In this document: positions 28,749 to 39,724 of the stretch, piece after piece
How positions within the stretch are numbered: position 1 is the stretch's first letter
How the letters are laid out: each line of letters begins with the position of its first letter
Origin: Methylobacterium goesingense
GTDB taxonomy: Bacteria; Pseudomonadota; Alphaproteobacteria; Rhizobiales; Beijerinckiaceae
Assembly: GCF_022179225.1 (NCBI RefSeq)
Contig: NZ_BPQL01000058.1
Span: forward strand, 24,491-88,490
DNA: 64,000 bases
Direction: 5' to 3'
Notes under the pieces: model-generated
What the model was told of the DNA's origin: nothing
The model's database searches: none
The model's input: only the letters and a program-made list of their open reading frames with translations
Position numbers and translations under genes: made by a program

Positions 28749-29165
28749 TCAGGGGGTGTAGGGCAGGAGCTTGATGAACAGGCCCCACAGGACGAAGAGG
28801 ATACCGATGATCGACACGAACCAGACGAGGGAACGCACCTTCGGGACCCCGAAGCCGTAGAGCGGCAGGTAGGCGAGCCGGGCGAAGAAGTAGAGGTAGG
28901 CGCCGAGCACCACGGCGGTGTTGTGCCGGCCCGTCGCCACGCAGGCGAGAACGAGGGCAGCGAAGATCGGGAAGGTCTCGAAGAAGTTCTTCGACGCCTT
29001 CTCAAGCCGGCTCGCGGCGCCGGTCACCTGGGGCGTCGGTCCCTCACGGTTGCCGGAGGCCCAGCCGGGGCCGCCACGCTGCTGCAACCCGCTCGCGGAG
29101 GCGGCGACGATGTGGACCAGCCCGAGCAGGCAGGACCAGGCGAGGAGGCGTATTTCGACCGGCAT
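28749..29165 (-). CDS. MAPEG-family membrane protein
   Basis: A 138-residue protein with four predicted membrane helices. The segment ASRLEKASKNFFETFPIFAA and the later YLYFFARLAYLPLYGFGVPK are typical of bacterial MAPEG proteins, which are related to microsomal glutathione transferases. Activity in bacteria is mostly unproven. It lies upstream of the sorbosone dehydrogenase on the same strand, 129 bases away. Confidence 0.88.
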   Translation of the reverse strand: MPVEIRLLAWSCLLGLVHIVAASASGLQQRGGPGWASGNREGPTPQVTGAASRLEKASKNFFETFPIFAALVLACVATGRHNTAVVLGAYLYFFARLAYLPLYGFGVPKVRSLVWFVSIIGILFVLWGLFIKLLPYTP

Positions 29166-29382
29166 GGCGGGATGTCCGTGGTGGATGGGAGGGACGTCTT
29201 CCTAGCTCGGCGGTGAGCAAAAGCGAAACGACCGTGACTTGCGCCGGAACGCTCCTTATGAGTGCGCCAGCGTGGGAGTCCCGGGATCGCCGGGGGTATT
29301 TCCACGCGCGGCATGCGTGCGCCCTGGACGAACCCCGGTGCGTTCGTACGCCGGCGGCACCCTACGACAGAGTTGTGATGCG

Positions 29383-32046
29383 ATGAGCGGCGTCAACGAG
29401 ATCCGGTCGACCTTCCTCGACTACTTCGCCAAGGCCGGCCACGAAGTGGTGCCGTCCTCTTCGCTCGTGCCGCGCAACGACCCGACGCTGATGTTCACCA
29501 ACGCCGGCATGGTGCAGTTCAAGAACGTCTTCACCGGTGTCGAGAAGCGCCCTTATGACCGCGCGACCACCGCGCAGAAATGCGTCCGGGCCGGCGGGAA
29601 GCACAACGACCTCGACAATGTCGGCTACACCGCTCGGCACCACACCTTCTTCGAGATGCTCGGCAACTTCTCCTTCGGCGACTACTTCAAGCCGCGGGCG
29701 ATCGAGCTGGCCTGGAACCTGATCACCAAGGAGTTCGGCCTTTCCAAGGACCGGCTGCTGGTGACGGTCTATGCCGACGACGACGAGGCCGCCGACCTCT
29801 GGCGCAAGATCGCGGGCTTCTCCGACGACCGCATCATCCGCATCGGCACCTCCGACAATTTCTGGCAGATGGGCGATACCGGCCCTTGCGGCCCCTGTTC
29901 GGAGATCTTCATCGACCAGGGGCCATCCCTCCAGGGCGGCCCGCCCGGCTCGCCGGACGAGGACGGCGACCGCTTCCTCGAGTTCTGGAACCTCGTCTTC
30001 ATGCAGTACGAGCAGATCGAGCCGGGCAACCGCCTCGCCCTGCCGCGCCCCTCCATCGACACCGGCATGGGCCTCGAGCGCATGGCGGCGATCCTCCAGG
30101 GCGTGAAGAGCAACTACGAGACCGACCTGTTCCGGGCCCTCATCGACGCCGTCGCCCACGCGGTCGGCCGCCCGCCGGAGCCCGGCACCCAAGCCTCCTA
30201 CCGAGTGATCGCCGATCACCTGCGTGCCGCCTCCTTCCTCGTGGCCGACGGCGTGCTGCCGGGTAACGAAGGCCGCGGGTACGTCCTGCGCCGCATCATG
30301 CGCCGTGCCATGCGCCACGCGGAACTCCTCGGCTCGCGTGAACCGATGATGTACCGCCTCGTCCCGACGCTGCTGCGCGAGATGGGCCAGGCCTATCCGG
30401 AACTGACCCGGGCCGAGGGGCTCATCGCCGAGACCCTGCGTTTGGAGGAGACCCGGTTCCGCCGTACCCTGGAACGCGGCCTCGCGATCCTCGACGCGGA
30501 GACCCGCGATCTTTCGTCCGGCCAGAACCTCTCGGGCGAGACCGCCTTCACCCTCTACGACACCTACGGCTTTCCCCTCGACCTGACGCAGGACGCCCTG
30601 AAGGCACGGGGGATCGGCGTCGATACGAACACGTTCGGGCAGGCGATGGAGCGCCAGCGCAAGGCGGCGCGCGCCGCCTGGACCGGCTCCGGCGAGGCCG
30701 CCACCGAGACGGTCTGGTACGGCCTGAAGGAGCGCGTCGGCGCCACCGAGTTCCTCGGCTATGAGACCGAGGGCGCCGAGGGCATCGTCACCGCGCTGCT
30801 GCGCGACGGGGCCGAGACCCAGAGCCTGAAGGCGGGTGAGACCGGCCTCGTCCTGGTCAACCAGACCCCTTTCTACGCGGAATCCGGCGGCCAGGTCGGC
30901 GACACCGGCACCCTGTCTGCCTCCGGTCTGAAGGCGCGCGTCACCGCCACCGAGAAGAAGCTCGGCGATCTCTTCGTGCACCACGTCACGGTGGAGGAGG
31001 GTACGCTGTCGCTCAACCAGGCGGTGGAACTCGCCGTCGACCATGACCGGCGCTCCGCGATCCGCGCCAATCATTCGGCGACCCACCTGCTGCACGAGGC
31101 CCTCCGCCAGGTGCTCGGCGACCACGTCGCCCAGAAGGGCTCGCTGGTTTCGCCCGAGCGCCTGCGCTTCGATTTCAGCCACCCGAAGCCCATGGACGAG
31201 GCGGAGATCCGCGCCGTCGAGGATATCGCCAACGCGGTGCTCCTGCAGAACACGCCCGTAGTCACCAAGCTGATGGCACAGGACGAGGCCGTGGCCTCCG
31301 GCGCCCGCGCGCTGTTCGGCGAGAAGTACGGCGACGAGGTTCGCGTCGTCTCCATGGGCGCCCCGGTGACCGGTGAAACCGGACGCACCAAGGCCTTCTC
31401 GGTGGAGCTCTGCGGCGGCACCCATGCGGGCCGCACCGGCGAGATCGGACAGGTCTCCGTGGTCGCCGAGAGTGCGGTTGGCGCTGGCGTGCGCCGCATC
31501 GAGGCCCTGACGGCGGATGCCGCGCGCCGCTACCGCGCTGAGGAGAGCCGCACGCTCTCGCAGATCGCCGGGCTGCTGAAGGCCTCCCCGACGGATGTGC
31601 CGGATCGTCTCGCGGCCTTGATCGAGGACCGCCGCCGCCTTGAGCGCGAACTCACCGACGCCCGCAAGAAGATCGCCATGGGCGGCGCCGGCTCCGGCGC
31701 CGATGACGGTATCGCCGAAATCGGTGGCGTGAAGGTGATGGCGCGGGTGGTGGAGGGCGTCGAGATGCGCGACCTCAAGAGCCTCGCCGACGAGGGCAAG
31801 ACGCGCCTTGGTTCCGGCATCGTCGCCATCGTGGGCGTGGCACCCGACGGCAAGGCCGGGCTCGTGGTCGGAGTCACCTCCGATCTCACCGAACGCTACG
31901 ACGCCGTGGCCCTGGTGCGGGCCGGCGCCGGGCATCTCGGTGGCAAGGGGGGCGGCGGCCGCCGCGACATGGCCCAGGCCGGTGGACCCGAGGGCACAGG
32001 CGCCCAGGCCGCCATCGAGGCGATCCGGGCAGCCCTGTCGGCCTGA
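29383..32046 (+). CDS. alaS: Alanyl-tRNA synthetase
   Basis: AlaS charges tRNA-Ala. The 887-residue enzyme has the class II catalytic core ([20 protein letters not shown] and [20 protein letters not shown]), the editing-domain zinc motif [11 protein letters not shown] with downstream [12 protein letters not shown], and the C-terminal domain with [19 protein letters not shown]. The ATG at 29383 gives [11 protein letters not shown], the usual start; upstream in-frame sequence is not conserved. The window also encodes two tRNA-Ala(GGC) genes, which are its substrates. Confidence 0.99.
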   Translation: MSGVNEIRSTFLDYFAKAGHEVVPSSSLVPRNDPTLMFTNAGMVQFKNVFTGVEKRPYDRATTAQKCVRAGGKHNDLDNVGYTARHHTFFEMLGNFSFGDYFKPRAIELAWNLITKEFGLSKDRLLVTVYADDDEAADLWRKIAGFSDDRIIRIGTSDNFWQMGDTGPCGPCSEIFIDQGPSLQGGPPGSPDEDGDRFLEFWNLVFMQYEQIEPGNRLALPRPSIDTGMGLERMAAILQGVKSNYETDLFRALIDAVAHAVGRPPEPGTQASYRVIADHLRAASFLVADGVLPGNEGRGYVLRRIMRRAMRHAELLGSREPMMYRLVPTLLREMGQAYPELTRAEGLIAETLRLEETRFRRTLERGLAILDAETRDLSSGQNLSGETAFTLYDTYGFPLDLTQDALKARGIGVDTNTFGQAMERQRKAARAAWTGSGEAATETVWYGLKERVGATEFLGYETEGAEGIVTALLRDGAETQSLKAGETGLVLVNQTPFYAESGGQVGDTGTLSASGLKARVTATEKKLGDLFVHHVTVEEGTLSLNQAVELAVDHDRRSAIRANHSATHLLHEALRQVLGDHVAQKGSLVSPERLRFDFSHPKPMDEAEIRAVEDIANAVLLQNTPVVTKLMAQDEAVASGARALFGEKYGDEVRVVSMGAPVTGETGRTKAFSVELCGGTHAGRTGEIGQVSVVAESAVGAGVRRIEALTADAARRYRAEESRTLSQIAGLLKASPTDVPDRLAALIEDRRRLERELTDARKKIAMGGAGSGADDGIAEIGGVKVMARVVEGVEMRDLKSLADEGKTRLGSGIVAIVGVAPDGKAGLVVGVTSDLTERYDAVALVRAGAGHLGGKGGGGRRDMAQAGGPEGTGAQAAIEAIRAALSA

Positions 32047-32058
32047 TCGCACCCCGAA

Positions 32059-32086
32059 GGCTTCCGCGATCGCGATCGCGGAAGCC
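32059..32086. repeat. 28-bp perfect palindrome between alaS and DUF2147 gene
   Basis: GGCTTCCGCGATCG-CGATCGCGGAAGCC is fully self-complementary without a loop and sits between convergent genes, 12 bases past the alaS stop. No T-run follows on either strand. It may act as a bidirectional transcript end. Confidence 0.75.
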
Positions 32087-32106
32087 GCTATGTCGGTCCG
32101 ACAGGC

Positions 32107-32538
32107 TCAGTTCACGCGCTTCCAGGTCTGGCGCTTGCAGAACACGCTCATCACGCAGCCCGAGACCTCGACGACGTTCGTGCTCTTGATGGTGACGCTG
32201 CCCGAATAGGTCTTGCCGTCGTTGGGGTTGTAGAGCGTCCCCTCGAAGGCATCGCCGCTGGGGGTGCGCGCATCCATGATCTGGACGCCGACCAGATTGC
32301 GCGAGCGCAGGGACGCGTCGGGATTCTTGGCGTCGAGGCCGGGGCCGGCCGTGCTTGCCAGGGTGCCGCAATAGCCGGCGCCGCAGCGGGTGATACGCAC
32401 CTTCGAGCCGGCCGTCTCCGTCTGCCAGAGGCCCGTGGCGTCGACGCCCTTCTGCGCCAGCGCCGTGCCGTTCAGGGCGAGGCCGATCAGTCCCGCGTAC
32501 CCGATGCGCCGCATTGTCCGCCCGTTGAACGCCATCAC
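32107..32538 (-). CDS. DUF2147 secreted protein
   Basis: A 143-residue exported protein. A signal peptide (RRIGYAGLIGLALNGTALAQ) precedes a beta-rich DUF2147 domain with GLWQTETAGSKVRITRCGAG, YCGTLAS, GTLYNPNDGKTYSGSVTI and CVMSVFCKRQTWKRVN. The four cysteines suggest disulfides. The family is lipocalin-like and of unknown role. Met9 is an alternative start. It converges with alaS. Confidence 0.85.
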   Translation of the reverse strand: MMAFNGRTMRRIGYAGLIGLALNGTALAQKGVDATGLWQTETAGSKVRITRCGAGYCGTLASTAGPGLDAKNPDASLRSRNLVGVQIMDARTPSGDAFEGTLYNPNDGKTYSGSVTIKSTNVVEVSGCVMSVFCKRQTWKRVN

Positions 32539-32621
32539 TCCGATCCTTGCCCTGTCTGGTCCCTGGGGCGAGGGGCATAGCCCGTGAACCCGCCGCGTGC
32601 CAGCCCCCCGGCGACCCGACC

Positions 32622-33173
32622 TCAGTCGCGCGCGAGGACGGCCGCCGTGTAGGTCTCGGCCACTTCACAGAGGGGCAGCCCGTCGGCGCGCAGGAGCAGC
32701 GCCGCGACCGTGAAGAGCGGATCGTGCGGGGCGAGGCGCCCTGGCGCTTCGGCACCGGCGAGCAGGCACAGGTCGAGGTTGCGTCGCTTAGGGCCGAGGG
32801 GATGCACCACGCGGCCGAAGGGCGTGTCGCTCGTCTCCAGGAGGTGATTCATGGCGGGCGTGAGCCGGCCCGGAACGTACCAGTTCTCGGCTTCTGAGAG
32901 CACATGACGGCCGCAGGCGAGGCGGACGCGGCGGTATCGCACCACCGCCCCGCGCGGCAGCTCCAGGCGTTCGCGCTGGGCCGGGGAAACGGGCGTGCCG
33001 GGGCCGGGCAGCACCTGAGCGACGAGATCCGTCGTGGTCAATCCGCGCTCCCGGCACCACGCCTCCAGCACGGCCGTGGCGCTGGGGCCGGCCAGCAGAC
33101 GGGCACAAAGATCGTGGAGGCTCTGGATGGCCGCGTCGGCCGGGATCGGATCGCCGGGGAGGGACGTCGCCAT
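32622..33173 (-). CDS. Conserved hypothetical protein, chorismate lyase-like
   Basis: A 183-residue cytoplasmic protein. The pattern AENWYVPGRLTPAMNHLLET followed by SDTPFGRVVHPL resembles the UbiC/DUF98 (chorismate lyase-like, UTRA-type) fold, with Arg and Glu in positions where such proteins bind anionic ligands. I cannot confirm catalytic residues, so this is a fold guess. The ATG at 33173 is preferred over 33194. It has no evident operon partner. Confidence 0.6.
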   Translation of the reverse strand: MATSLPGDPIPADAAIQSLHDLCARLLAGPSATAVLEAWCRERGLTTTDLVAQVLPGPGTPVSPAQRERLELPRGAVVRYRRVRLACGRHVLSEAENWYVPGRLTPAMNHLLETSDTPFGRVVHPLGPKRRNLDLCLLAGAEAPGRLAPHDPLFTVAALLLRADGLPLCEVAETYTAAVLARD

Positions 33174-33303
33174 GAACACCGAACCACGTCCCATCCAACA
33201 CCATCACGCAGCGTCGCGGCCGCTCGCACAAGCGGCATTGCGCACCGCAATACGAAGCGTCGGAGGAAAGGTCTACGATGATGTCAGGGGTAGAGAGAAG
33301 ATT

Positions 33304-33379
33304 TGGTGGAGCCTAACGGGATCGAACCGATGACCTCTTCCATGCCATGGAAGCGCTCTCCCAGCTGAGCTAAGGCCCC
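33304..33379 (-). tRNA. tRNA-Ala (anticodon GGC), copy 1
   Basis: A 76-base tRNA with encoded CCA. Acceptor GGGGCCT/AGGCTCC contains the G3-U70 pair that AlaS recognises. The D-arm is GCTC/GAGC, the anticodon stem CTTCC/GGAAG and the loop ATGGCAT (anticodon GGC, with the A32-U38 pair typical of this isoacceptor). The T-stem ATCGG/CCGTT has a U50-U64 mismatch. It is identical to copy 2. Confidence 0.97.
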
Positions 33380-33460
33380 ACTTGTCACATCGCGGCGTCT
33401 GGCGCGCTCGCGATGGTCGTCCGCATCGGCGTGGGCATCAGCCCGGCCGGCGATGGCGCT

Positions 33461-33489
33461 GATATACTGGGGCTTGCCCGCCGCCTCAA
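33461..33489 (-). promoter_or_regulatory. Promoter of tRNA-Ala copy 1
   Basis: On the minus strand TTGAGG-N17-TATATC. The region around it is conserved in the second tRNA copy, including the spacer CGGCGGGCAAGCCCCAG except one base. Transcription would start about 75 bases before the mature tRNA. Confidence 0.7.
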
Positions 33490-33647
33490 CCCCTATTTTC
33501 GGTCTTCGTCGCGTCCAGCGCTGATTTAACGGGTGGGACGCGATGGCCCGCTGAGCCATGCCCCGGAACGCAAAAAACCACGCGACGAACCTGCGTCGGG
33601 TGGCTTCGATTTCTAGAGGTTCAACGAGATGTCGAGAAGGGTGAGAT

Positions 33648-33723
33648 TGGTGGAGCCTAACGGGATCGAACCGATGACCTCTTCCATGCCATGGAAGCGC
33701 TCTCCCAGCTGAGCTAAGGCCCC
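33648..33723 (-). tRNA. tRNA-Ala (anticodon GGC), copy 2
   Basis: Identical base for base to the copy at 33304-33379, including the T-stem mismatch and encoded CCA, with 268 bases between them. It has its own promoter, so it was duplicated as a unit. Confidence 0.97.
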
Positions 33724-33799
33724 ACTCTCGACGCACCGGAGACTGGAGGTCCGGGGCGGTCTTCGTCGGCGGCGGGCGCTGCCCGCCGTCGATGGCGGT

Positions 33800-33828
33800 G
33801 ATGTACTGGGGCTTGCCCGCCGTCTCAA
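33800..33828 (-). promoter_or_regulatory. Promoter of tRNA-Ala copy 2
   Basis: On the minus strand TTGAGA-N17-TACATC, nearly the same as the copy 1 promoter. The surrounding 40 bases align with 33451-33495 with few differences, while the sequence between promoter and tRNA has diverged. Confidence 0.7.
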
Positions 33829-33841
33829 CCCCCTTTGTGCC

Positions 33842-33868
33842 CCGCCGGCAAACTTTTTTGGCCGGCGG
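33842..33868. repeat. Hairpin downstream of TIGR02300 gene
   Basis: CCGCCGGC and GCCGGCGG form an 8-base-pair stem around an 11-base loop containing six T on the plus strand (A on the minus). It lies 22 bases past the minus-strand gene stop and may end that transcript, but the T-run is in the loop, not after the stem. Confidence 0.5.
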
Positions 33869-33889
33869 TGCTGAGGAGGGCCCGGGCGC

Positions 33890-34282
33890 TCAGCTCTCCT
33901 CGTCGTTCTCGATGTCGCTGTCGATCAGATCGGCCACGTCGTCGTCGCCGGTGTCCTCCTCCTCGAGGAAGGTGTCGTCGGCGTCGTCGTTGCTGTCGCC
34001 GTCCACATCCTCGGTGGTGGTGTCCGCATCGTCCTCGGCCGCTTCGACCTCGTCGAGGGAAACGATCTCCGGACCGCCCTTCTCGGCATCCGTGTCCTCG
34101 TCGTCATCGGCGGGAACGGCTGCCGCGCGTGCGGCGAGCGCCGGAGCGGCGCGGCCGGAGGCTGCGGCGACCTGATAGATCGTCCCGCATTTGGGGCAGG
34201 TCGGCGGATCATTGTCGAGGTCGTAGAACTTGGCGCCGCAGCTCATGCATTGACGCTTCAAGCCGAGTTCCGGTCTGGCCAC
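33890..34282 (-). CDS. TIGR02300-family zinc-ribbon protein with acidic tail
   Basis: A 130-residue protein. The N-terminus RPELGLKRQCMSCGAKFYDL with CPKCGTIY forms two CxxC pairs, a zinc ribbon. After residue 60 it is extremely acidic (stretches of Asp and Glu). It matches the alphaproteobacterial family TIGR02300, function unknown. The GTG at 34282 has AGAGG seven bases upstream and is the family-like start; the longer frame to 34471 is not. It is divergent from aroA, a neighbourhood kept in many alphaproteobacteria. Confidence 0.88.
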   Translation of the reverse strand: MARPELGLKRQCMSCGAKFYDLDNDPPTCPKCGTIYQVAAASGRAAPALAARAAAVPADDDEDTDAEKGGPEIVSLDEVEAAEDDADTTTEDVDGDSNDDADDTFLEEEDTGDDDVADLIDSDIENDEES

Positions 34283-34434
34283 GGGCGAACCTCTATACGT
34301 GCAATCTTTTGGGAGAGGCGCCCCGTTAGTCGCGTGGAACGCTCCTGTCAAATTCCTAGGGTCCCACGGCGCGGCGACGTCTTTCCCCGGCCCTTCGCAG
34401 CGCCGGGCGGGCGATGTGCGGGGGCTTCGGATGA

Positions 34435-35892
<1,458 letters not shown>

Positions 35893-35897
35893 GCGCG

Positions 35898-36530
35898 ATG
35901 CCGATGGTGATCGCGATCGACGGGCCGGCGGCTTCCGGCAAAGGCACCCTGGCCAAGCGCCTCGCGGCGCATTACGGCCTGCCCCACCTCGATACCGGGC
36001 TCCTGTACCGGGCCGTTGCCCTCACGGTGATCGATGCGGGTCACAATCTCGACGACCATCAGGCCGCGGCGCGCGCGGCCGCCAGCCTGATCGCCGATCG
36101 CCTCGCCGACCCACGTCTGCGCGAGCGCGCGATGGGCGAGGCGGCCTCGCGCATCTCGGCGGTGCCCGCCGTGCGGGCCGCGCTCCTCGCCTGGCAGCAG
36201 CGCTTCGCGGGAGGCGCCAGCGGTGCCGTCCTCGACGGGCGCGACATCGGCACGGTGGTCTGTCCCAATGCCGGCGTTAAGCTGTTCATCACGGCCGCCC
36301 CCGAGGAGCGCGCCCGCCGCCGCCATCTCGAATTGCTGCGACGCGGCGAATCGGCGACGCTCGGCGCCATCCTGGCCGACATCGTCGCCCGGGACGCCCG
36401 CGACGCCCAGCGTTCGACCGCGCCGCTCAAGGCGGCAGCCGACGCGGTGATTCTCGACACCACTGAACTCGATGCGGAAGAGGCCTTCGCGGCCGCCCGC
36501 GCCGTCGTCGACCGCGCCCGGCCGCACTGA
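35898..36530 (+). CDS. cmk: Cytidylate kinase
   Basis: Cmk phosphorylates CMP and dCMP. The protein (about 210 residues) has the P-loop IDGPAASGKGTLAKRLA, followed by LPHLDTGLLYRAVAL and the later DGRDIGTVVCPNAGVKLFIT and ERARRRHLELLRRGE. It follows aroA directly; a TTG at 35889 overlapping the aroA stop is possible, but the ATG at 35898 is preferred. In many alphaproteobacteria rpsA comes next; here a hairpin and convergent gltA follow. Confidence 0.95.
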   Translation: MPMVIAIDGPAASGKGTLAKRLAAHYGLPHLDTGLLYRAVALTVIDAGHNLDDHQAAARAAASLIADRLADPRLRERAMGEAASRISAVPAVRAALLAWQQRFAGGASGAVLDGRDIGTVVCPNAGVKLFITAAPEERARRRHLELLRRGESATLGAILADIVARDARDAQRSTAPLKAAADAVILDTTELDAEEAFAAARAVVDRARPH

Positions 36531-36569
36531 GCCGCCGACCATCGGTCTTCTCTTCGGATTCGAATCGTA

Positions 36570-36600
36570 ACGCCCCGCCGGATCTCATCCGGCGGGGCGT
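36570..36600. terminator. Bidirectional hairpin between cmk and gltA
   Basis: ACGCCCCGCCGGAT and its exact complement form a 14-base-pair stem with a CTC loop between convergent genes. No T-run follows, so termination strength is uncertain, but position and stem fit a shared terminator. Confidence 0.6.
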
Positions 36601-36611
36601 CCGCGAGATCG

Positions 36612-37901
36612 TCAGCCGCGCTGGTCGATCGGGGTGTATTCGCGCTTGTCCGGGCCGATGTAGAGCTGGCGCGGACGACCGATCTTCTGCGACGGATCCT
36701 CGATCATCTCGGCCCACTGGGCGATCCAGCCCGTGGTGCGGGCGAGCGCGAACAGCACCGTGAACATTGAGGTCGGGAAGCCCATCGCCTTCAGGGTGAT
36801 GCCCGAGTAGAAATCGATGTTCGGATAGAGCTTCTTCTCGATGAAGTAATCGTCCTTCAGGGCGATCTGCTCAAGCTGCACGGCGACTTCGAGGAGCGGG
36901 TCGTCCTTGATGCCGAGCTGGCCGAGCACCTCGTGGGTGGTCTTCTGCATGATCCGGGCCCGCGGATCGTAGTTCTTGTAGACGCGGTGGCCGAAGCCCA
37001 TCAGGCGGAACGGATCGTTCTTGTCCTTGGCCTTCGCCACGTACTTGGCCACGTTCTCCGGATGCCCGATCTCCTCGAGCATCTTCAGCGCCGCCTCGTT
37101 GGCGCCGCCATGGGCGGGCCCCCACAGGCAGGCGATGCCGGCCGCGATGCAGGCGAAGGGGTTGGCGCCCGAGGAGCCCGCCAGACGCACCGTGGAGGTG
37201 GAGGCGTTCTGCTCGTGGTCGGCGTGCAGGATGAAGATCCGGTCCAACGCGCGTGCGAAGATCGGGTTGACCTTGAACTCCTCGCAGGGGACCGCGAAAC
37301 ACATCCGCAGGAAGTTCGAGGTATAGTCGAGGTCGTTCTTCGGGTACACGAACGGTTGGCCGATCGAGTACTTGTAGGCCATCGCCGCAAGGGTCGGCAT
37401 CTTGGCGATCATGCGCATGGAGGCGACCATGCGCTGCTGGTCGTCCGAGATGTCGGTGGAGTCGTGGTAGAAGGCCGAAAGCGCGCCGACGCAGGCGACC
37501 ATGATCGCCATGGGGTGCGCGTCGCGGCGGAAGCCTTGGAAGAAGCGGTTCATCTGGTCATGCACCATCGTGTGGCGCGTGATCCGGTAGTCGAAATCGG
37601 CCTTCTGGGCCGGGGTCGGCAGTTCGCCGAACAGCATCAGGTAGCAGGTCTCGAGGAAATCTCCGTTCTCGGCGATCTGCTCGATGGGGTAGCCGCGATA
37701 GAGGAGTATGCCAGCATCGCCGTCGATGTAGGTGATCTTCGACTCGCAGGAGGCGGTCGACGTGAAGCCGGGATCGAAGGTGAATTTGCCCGTCTTGGCG
37801 TAGAGCTTGCCGATGTCGATGACATCCGGACCGATCGTGCCGGTCTTGATCGGGAGCTCGACGTGGTTGTCGCCCACGGTGATCGTGCTGGAGGCGCTCA
37901 T
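36612..37901 (-). CDS. gltA: Citrate synthase
   Basis: GltA condenses oxaloacetate and acetyl-CoA in the TCA cycle. The 429-residue protein is the hexameric type I form, with [20 protein letters not shown], the catalytic His in [16 protein letters not shown] and the active-site motif [19 protein letters not shown]. The ATG at 37901 ([17 protein letters not shown]) is the usual start; upstream residues are not conserved. It is monocistronic. Confidence 0.98.
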   Translation of the reverse strand: MSASSTITVGDNHVELPIKTGTIGPDVIDIGKLYAKTGKFTFDPGFTSTASCESKITYIDGDAGILLYRGYPIEQIAENGDFLETCYLMLFGELPTPAQKADFDYRITRHTMVHDQMNRFFQGFRRDAHPMAIMVACVGALSAFYHDSTDISDDQQRMVASMRMIAKMPTLAAMAYKYSIGQPFVYPKNDLDYTSNFLRMCFAVPCEEFKVNPIFARALDRIFILHADHEQNASTSTVRLAGSSGANPFACIAAGIACLWGPAHGGANEAALKMLEEIGHPENVAKYVAKAKDKNDPFRLMGFGHRVYKNYDPRARIMQKTTHEVLGQLGIKDDPLLEVAVQLEQIALKDDYFIEKKLYPNIDFYSGITLKAMGFPTSMFTVLFALARTTGWIAQWAEMIEDPSQKIGRPRQLYIGPDKREYTPIDQRG

Positions 37902-38154
37902 GGAGACCTGGACCCTTTCGTGGCAGCGGGGCGTCGCCGGCCCGCGTGGCGATGAGATCCGCCACCCGGGTCCGGGGCGCAAGCGCAGGCTATGCTGCAC
38001 TTGCTCACACGAGCATGGGGGTAGCGGATCGGCGGACCGTCATCAACCGACGCTCCGCTTCACGCCGGGGGCCAAGCGAAATCCAGGCCGATTTGTCATT
38101 CTTTTGCAGGATGAAACGCGCGCCCGCCGAATGACCTTTCCCGGTCCGCGTGCC

Positions 38155-39576
38155 TCAACCAGGGATCTGGTCGTGGAGCCGGCCGAGGCACTCCGCCCGC
38201 CCCAGAACCGCCATCACGTCGAAGACCGGAGGTGAGGTCGCGCGGCCCGTCAGCGCGGCCCGGAGGGGCTGTGCGATCTGCCCGAGTTTCAGGCCGTTCG
38301 CCTCGGCGAAATGGCGGACCGCGCCCTCGGTGGCGGCGGCATCCCAGTCGGGCAGGGCCTCCAGGGCCGGGAGGAGGGCGGCCAGACGTGCGCGGGCCTC
38401 GTCGCCGAGCAGGCCCTTGGCCTTCTCGTCCAGAACGAGGGGCCGCATCGCGGTCAGGTAGTAGGCACTGTCCAGGAGCTCCACCAGGGTCTTGGCACGC
38501 TCCTTCAGGCCCGGCATCGCGGCGTTGAGCCGGTCGCGCAGATCCGGCGCCATCGGCACCGGGATGCCGCGCGACGGCCCGAGGGCCGGCAGCACGTCGG
38601 CGATAGCCTGGACGAGGTCCGCGTCGGCGGCGCCCCGGATATAGAGCCCGTTCAGGTTTTCGAGCTTTGCGAAGTCGAAGCGGGCCGGCGAGCGGCCGAT
38701 CGCCTTGAGGTCGAAGGCGGCGACCATCTCCTCTGTGGAGAACACCTCCTGATCGCCGTGGCTCCAGCCGAGGCGCACGAGGTAGTTGCGCAGGGCCGCC
38801 GGCAGGTAGCCGAGGTCGCGGTAGGCGTCGACGCCGAGCGCTCCGTGGCGCTTCGAAAGCTTCGCCCCGTCGGCCCCGTGGATCAGCGGGATATGCGCCA
38901 TGGCGGGCGCTTCCCAGCCGAGGGCATCAAAGATCTGGCGCTGGCGCGCGGCGTTGGTGAGGTGGTCGTCACCCCGGATCACCTGGGTGACACCCATGTC
39001 GTGGTCGTCCACCACCACCGCGAGCATGTAGGTCGGGTTTCCGTCCGACCGCAGCAGGACGAGGTCGTCGAGATCCTTGTTCTGCCAGACGACGCGCCCC
39101 TGAACGGCGTCCTCCACCACCGTTTCGCCCTCGGTGGGGGCGCGCAGGCGAATCACCGGCTTCACGCCGGCCGGCGCGTCTGAGGGGTCGCGGTCGCGCC
39201 AGCGCCCATCGTAGCGCAGGGGGCGGCCCTCGGCGCGGGCAGCCTCGCGCATCGCCGTGAGTTCCTCCGGCGTCGCGTAGCAGCGATAGGCGTTGCCCGA
39301 ATCGAGCAGGCTCATCGCCGCCTCCCGGTGACGCTCCGCGCGGGCGTACTGGTAGATCACGTCGCCGTCCCAATCGAGGCCGAGCCAGCGCATGCCGTCC
39401 AGGATGGCGTCGATCGCGCCCTGGGTGGAGCGCTCGCGGTCGGTGTCCTCGATGCGTAGCAGCATGCGGCCGCCGAAGCGCCGGGCATAGAGCCAGTTGA
39501 ACAGGGCCGTCCGGGCCCCGCCGATATGCAGATAGCCCGTGGGCGAGGGGGCAAAGCGCGTGACGACTGACGACAT
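38155..39576 (-). CDS. gltX: Glutamyl-tRNA synthetase
   Basis: GltX charges tRNA-Glu (and in many alphaproteobacteria mischarges tRNA-Gln for later amidation). The 473-residue class I enzyme begins [20 protein letters not shown] with the HIGH-type motif, and has the KMSKS-type motif [20 protein letters not shown]. The C-terminal anticodon-binding region is complete. The ATG at 39576 gives the canonical start. It is divergent from comEC across 148 bases. Confidence 0.97.
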   Translation of the reverse strand: MSSVVTRFAPSPTGYLHIGGARTALFNWLYARRFGGRMLLRIEDTDRERSTQGAIDAILDGMRWLGLDWDGDVIYQYARAERHREAAMSLLDSGNAYRCYATPEELTAMREAARAEGRPLRYDGRWRDRDPSDAPAGVKPVIRLRAPTEGETVVEDAVQGRVVWQNKDLDDLVLLRSDGNPTYMLAVVVDDHDMGVTQVIRGDDHLTNAARQRQIFDALGWEAPAMAHIPLIHGADGAKLSKRHGALGVDAYRDLGYLPAALRNYLVRLGWSHGDQEVFSTEEMVAAFDLKAIGRSPARFDFAKLENLNGLYIRGAADADLVQAIADVLPALGPSRGIPVPMAPDLRDRLNAAMPGLKERAKTLVELLDSAYYLTAMRPLVLDEKAKGLLGDEARARLAALLPALEALPDWDAAATEGAVRHFAEANGLKLGQIAQPLRAALTGRATSPPVFDVMAVLGRAECLGRLHDQIPG

Positions 39577-39724
39577 CAATCTTGACTTGAACTGACTGGT
39601 GGAACGGGCGGGAGGCGGATCGACCGGCCCGGAGACGCGCGTGTAGCATGCGCGGGCCGAGGCGTTAAGAAATCGTCTCGCATCGTGCCGATTTCCCCGG
39701 CCCGGTCTCACCGAGGGCGCAGTC

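Noticed and set aside
29362..32052. 896-codon open frame on the minus strand
   Set aside because: It is the antisense shadow of alaS.
33304..33723. tRNA-Ala genes as an integration site of a mobile element
   Set aside because: No integrase or foreign genes lie nearby, and the repeat is the tRNA with its own promoter rather than an attachment fragment.
33900..34100. Trinucleotide microsatellite in the TIGR02300 gene
   Set aside because: The GTC/CTC-rich stretch is explained by Asp and Glu codons of the acidic tail and is not a clean tandem repeat.
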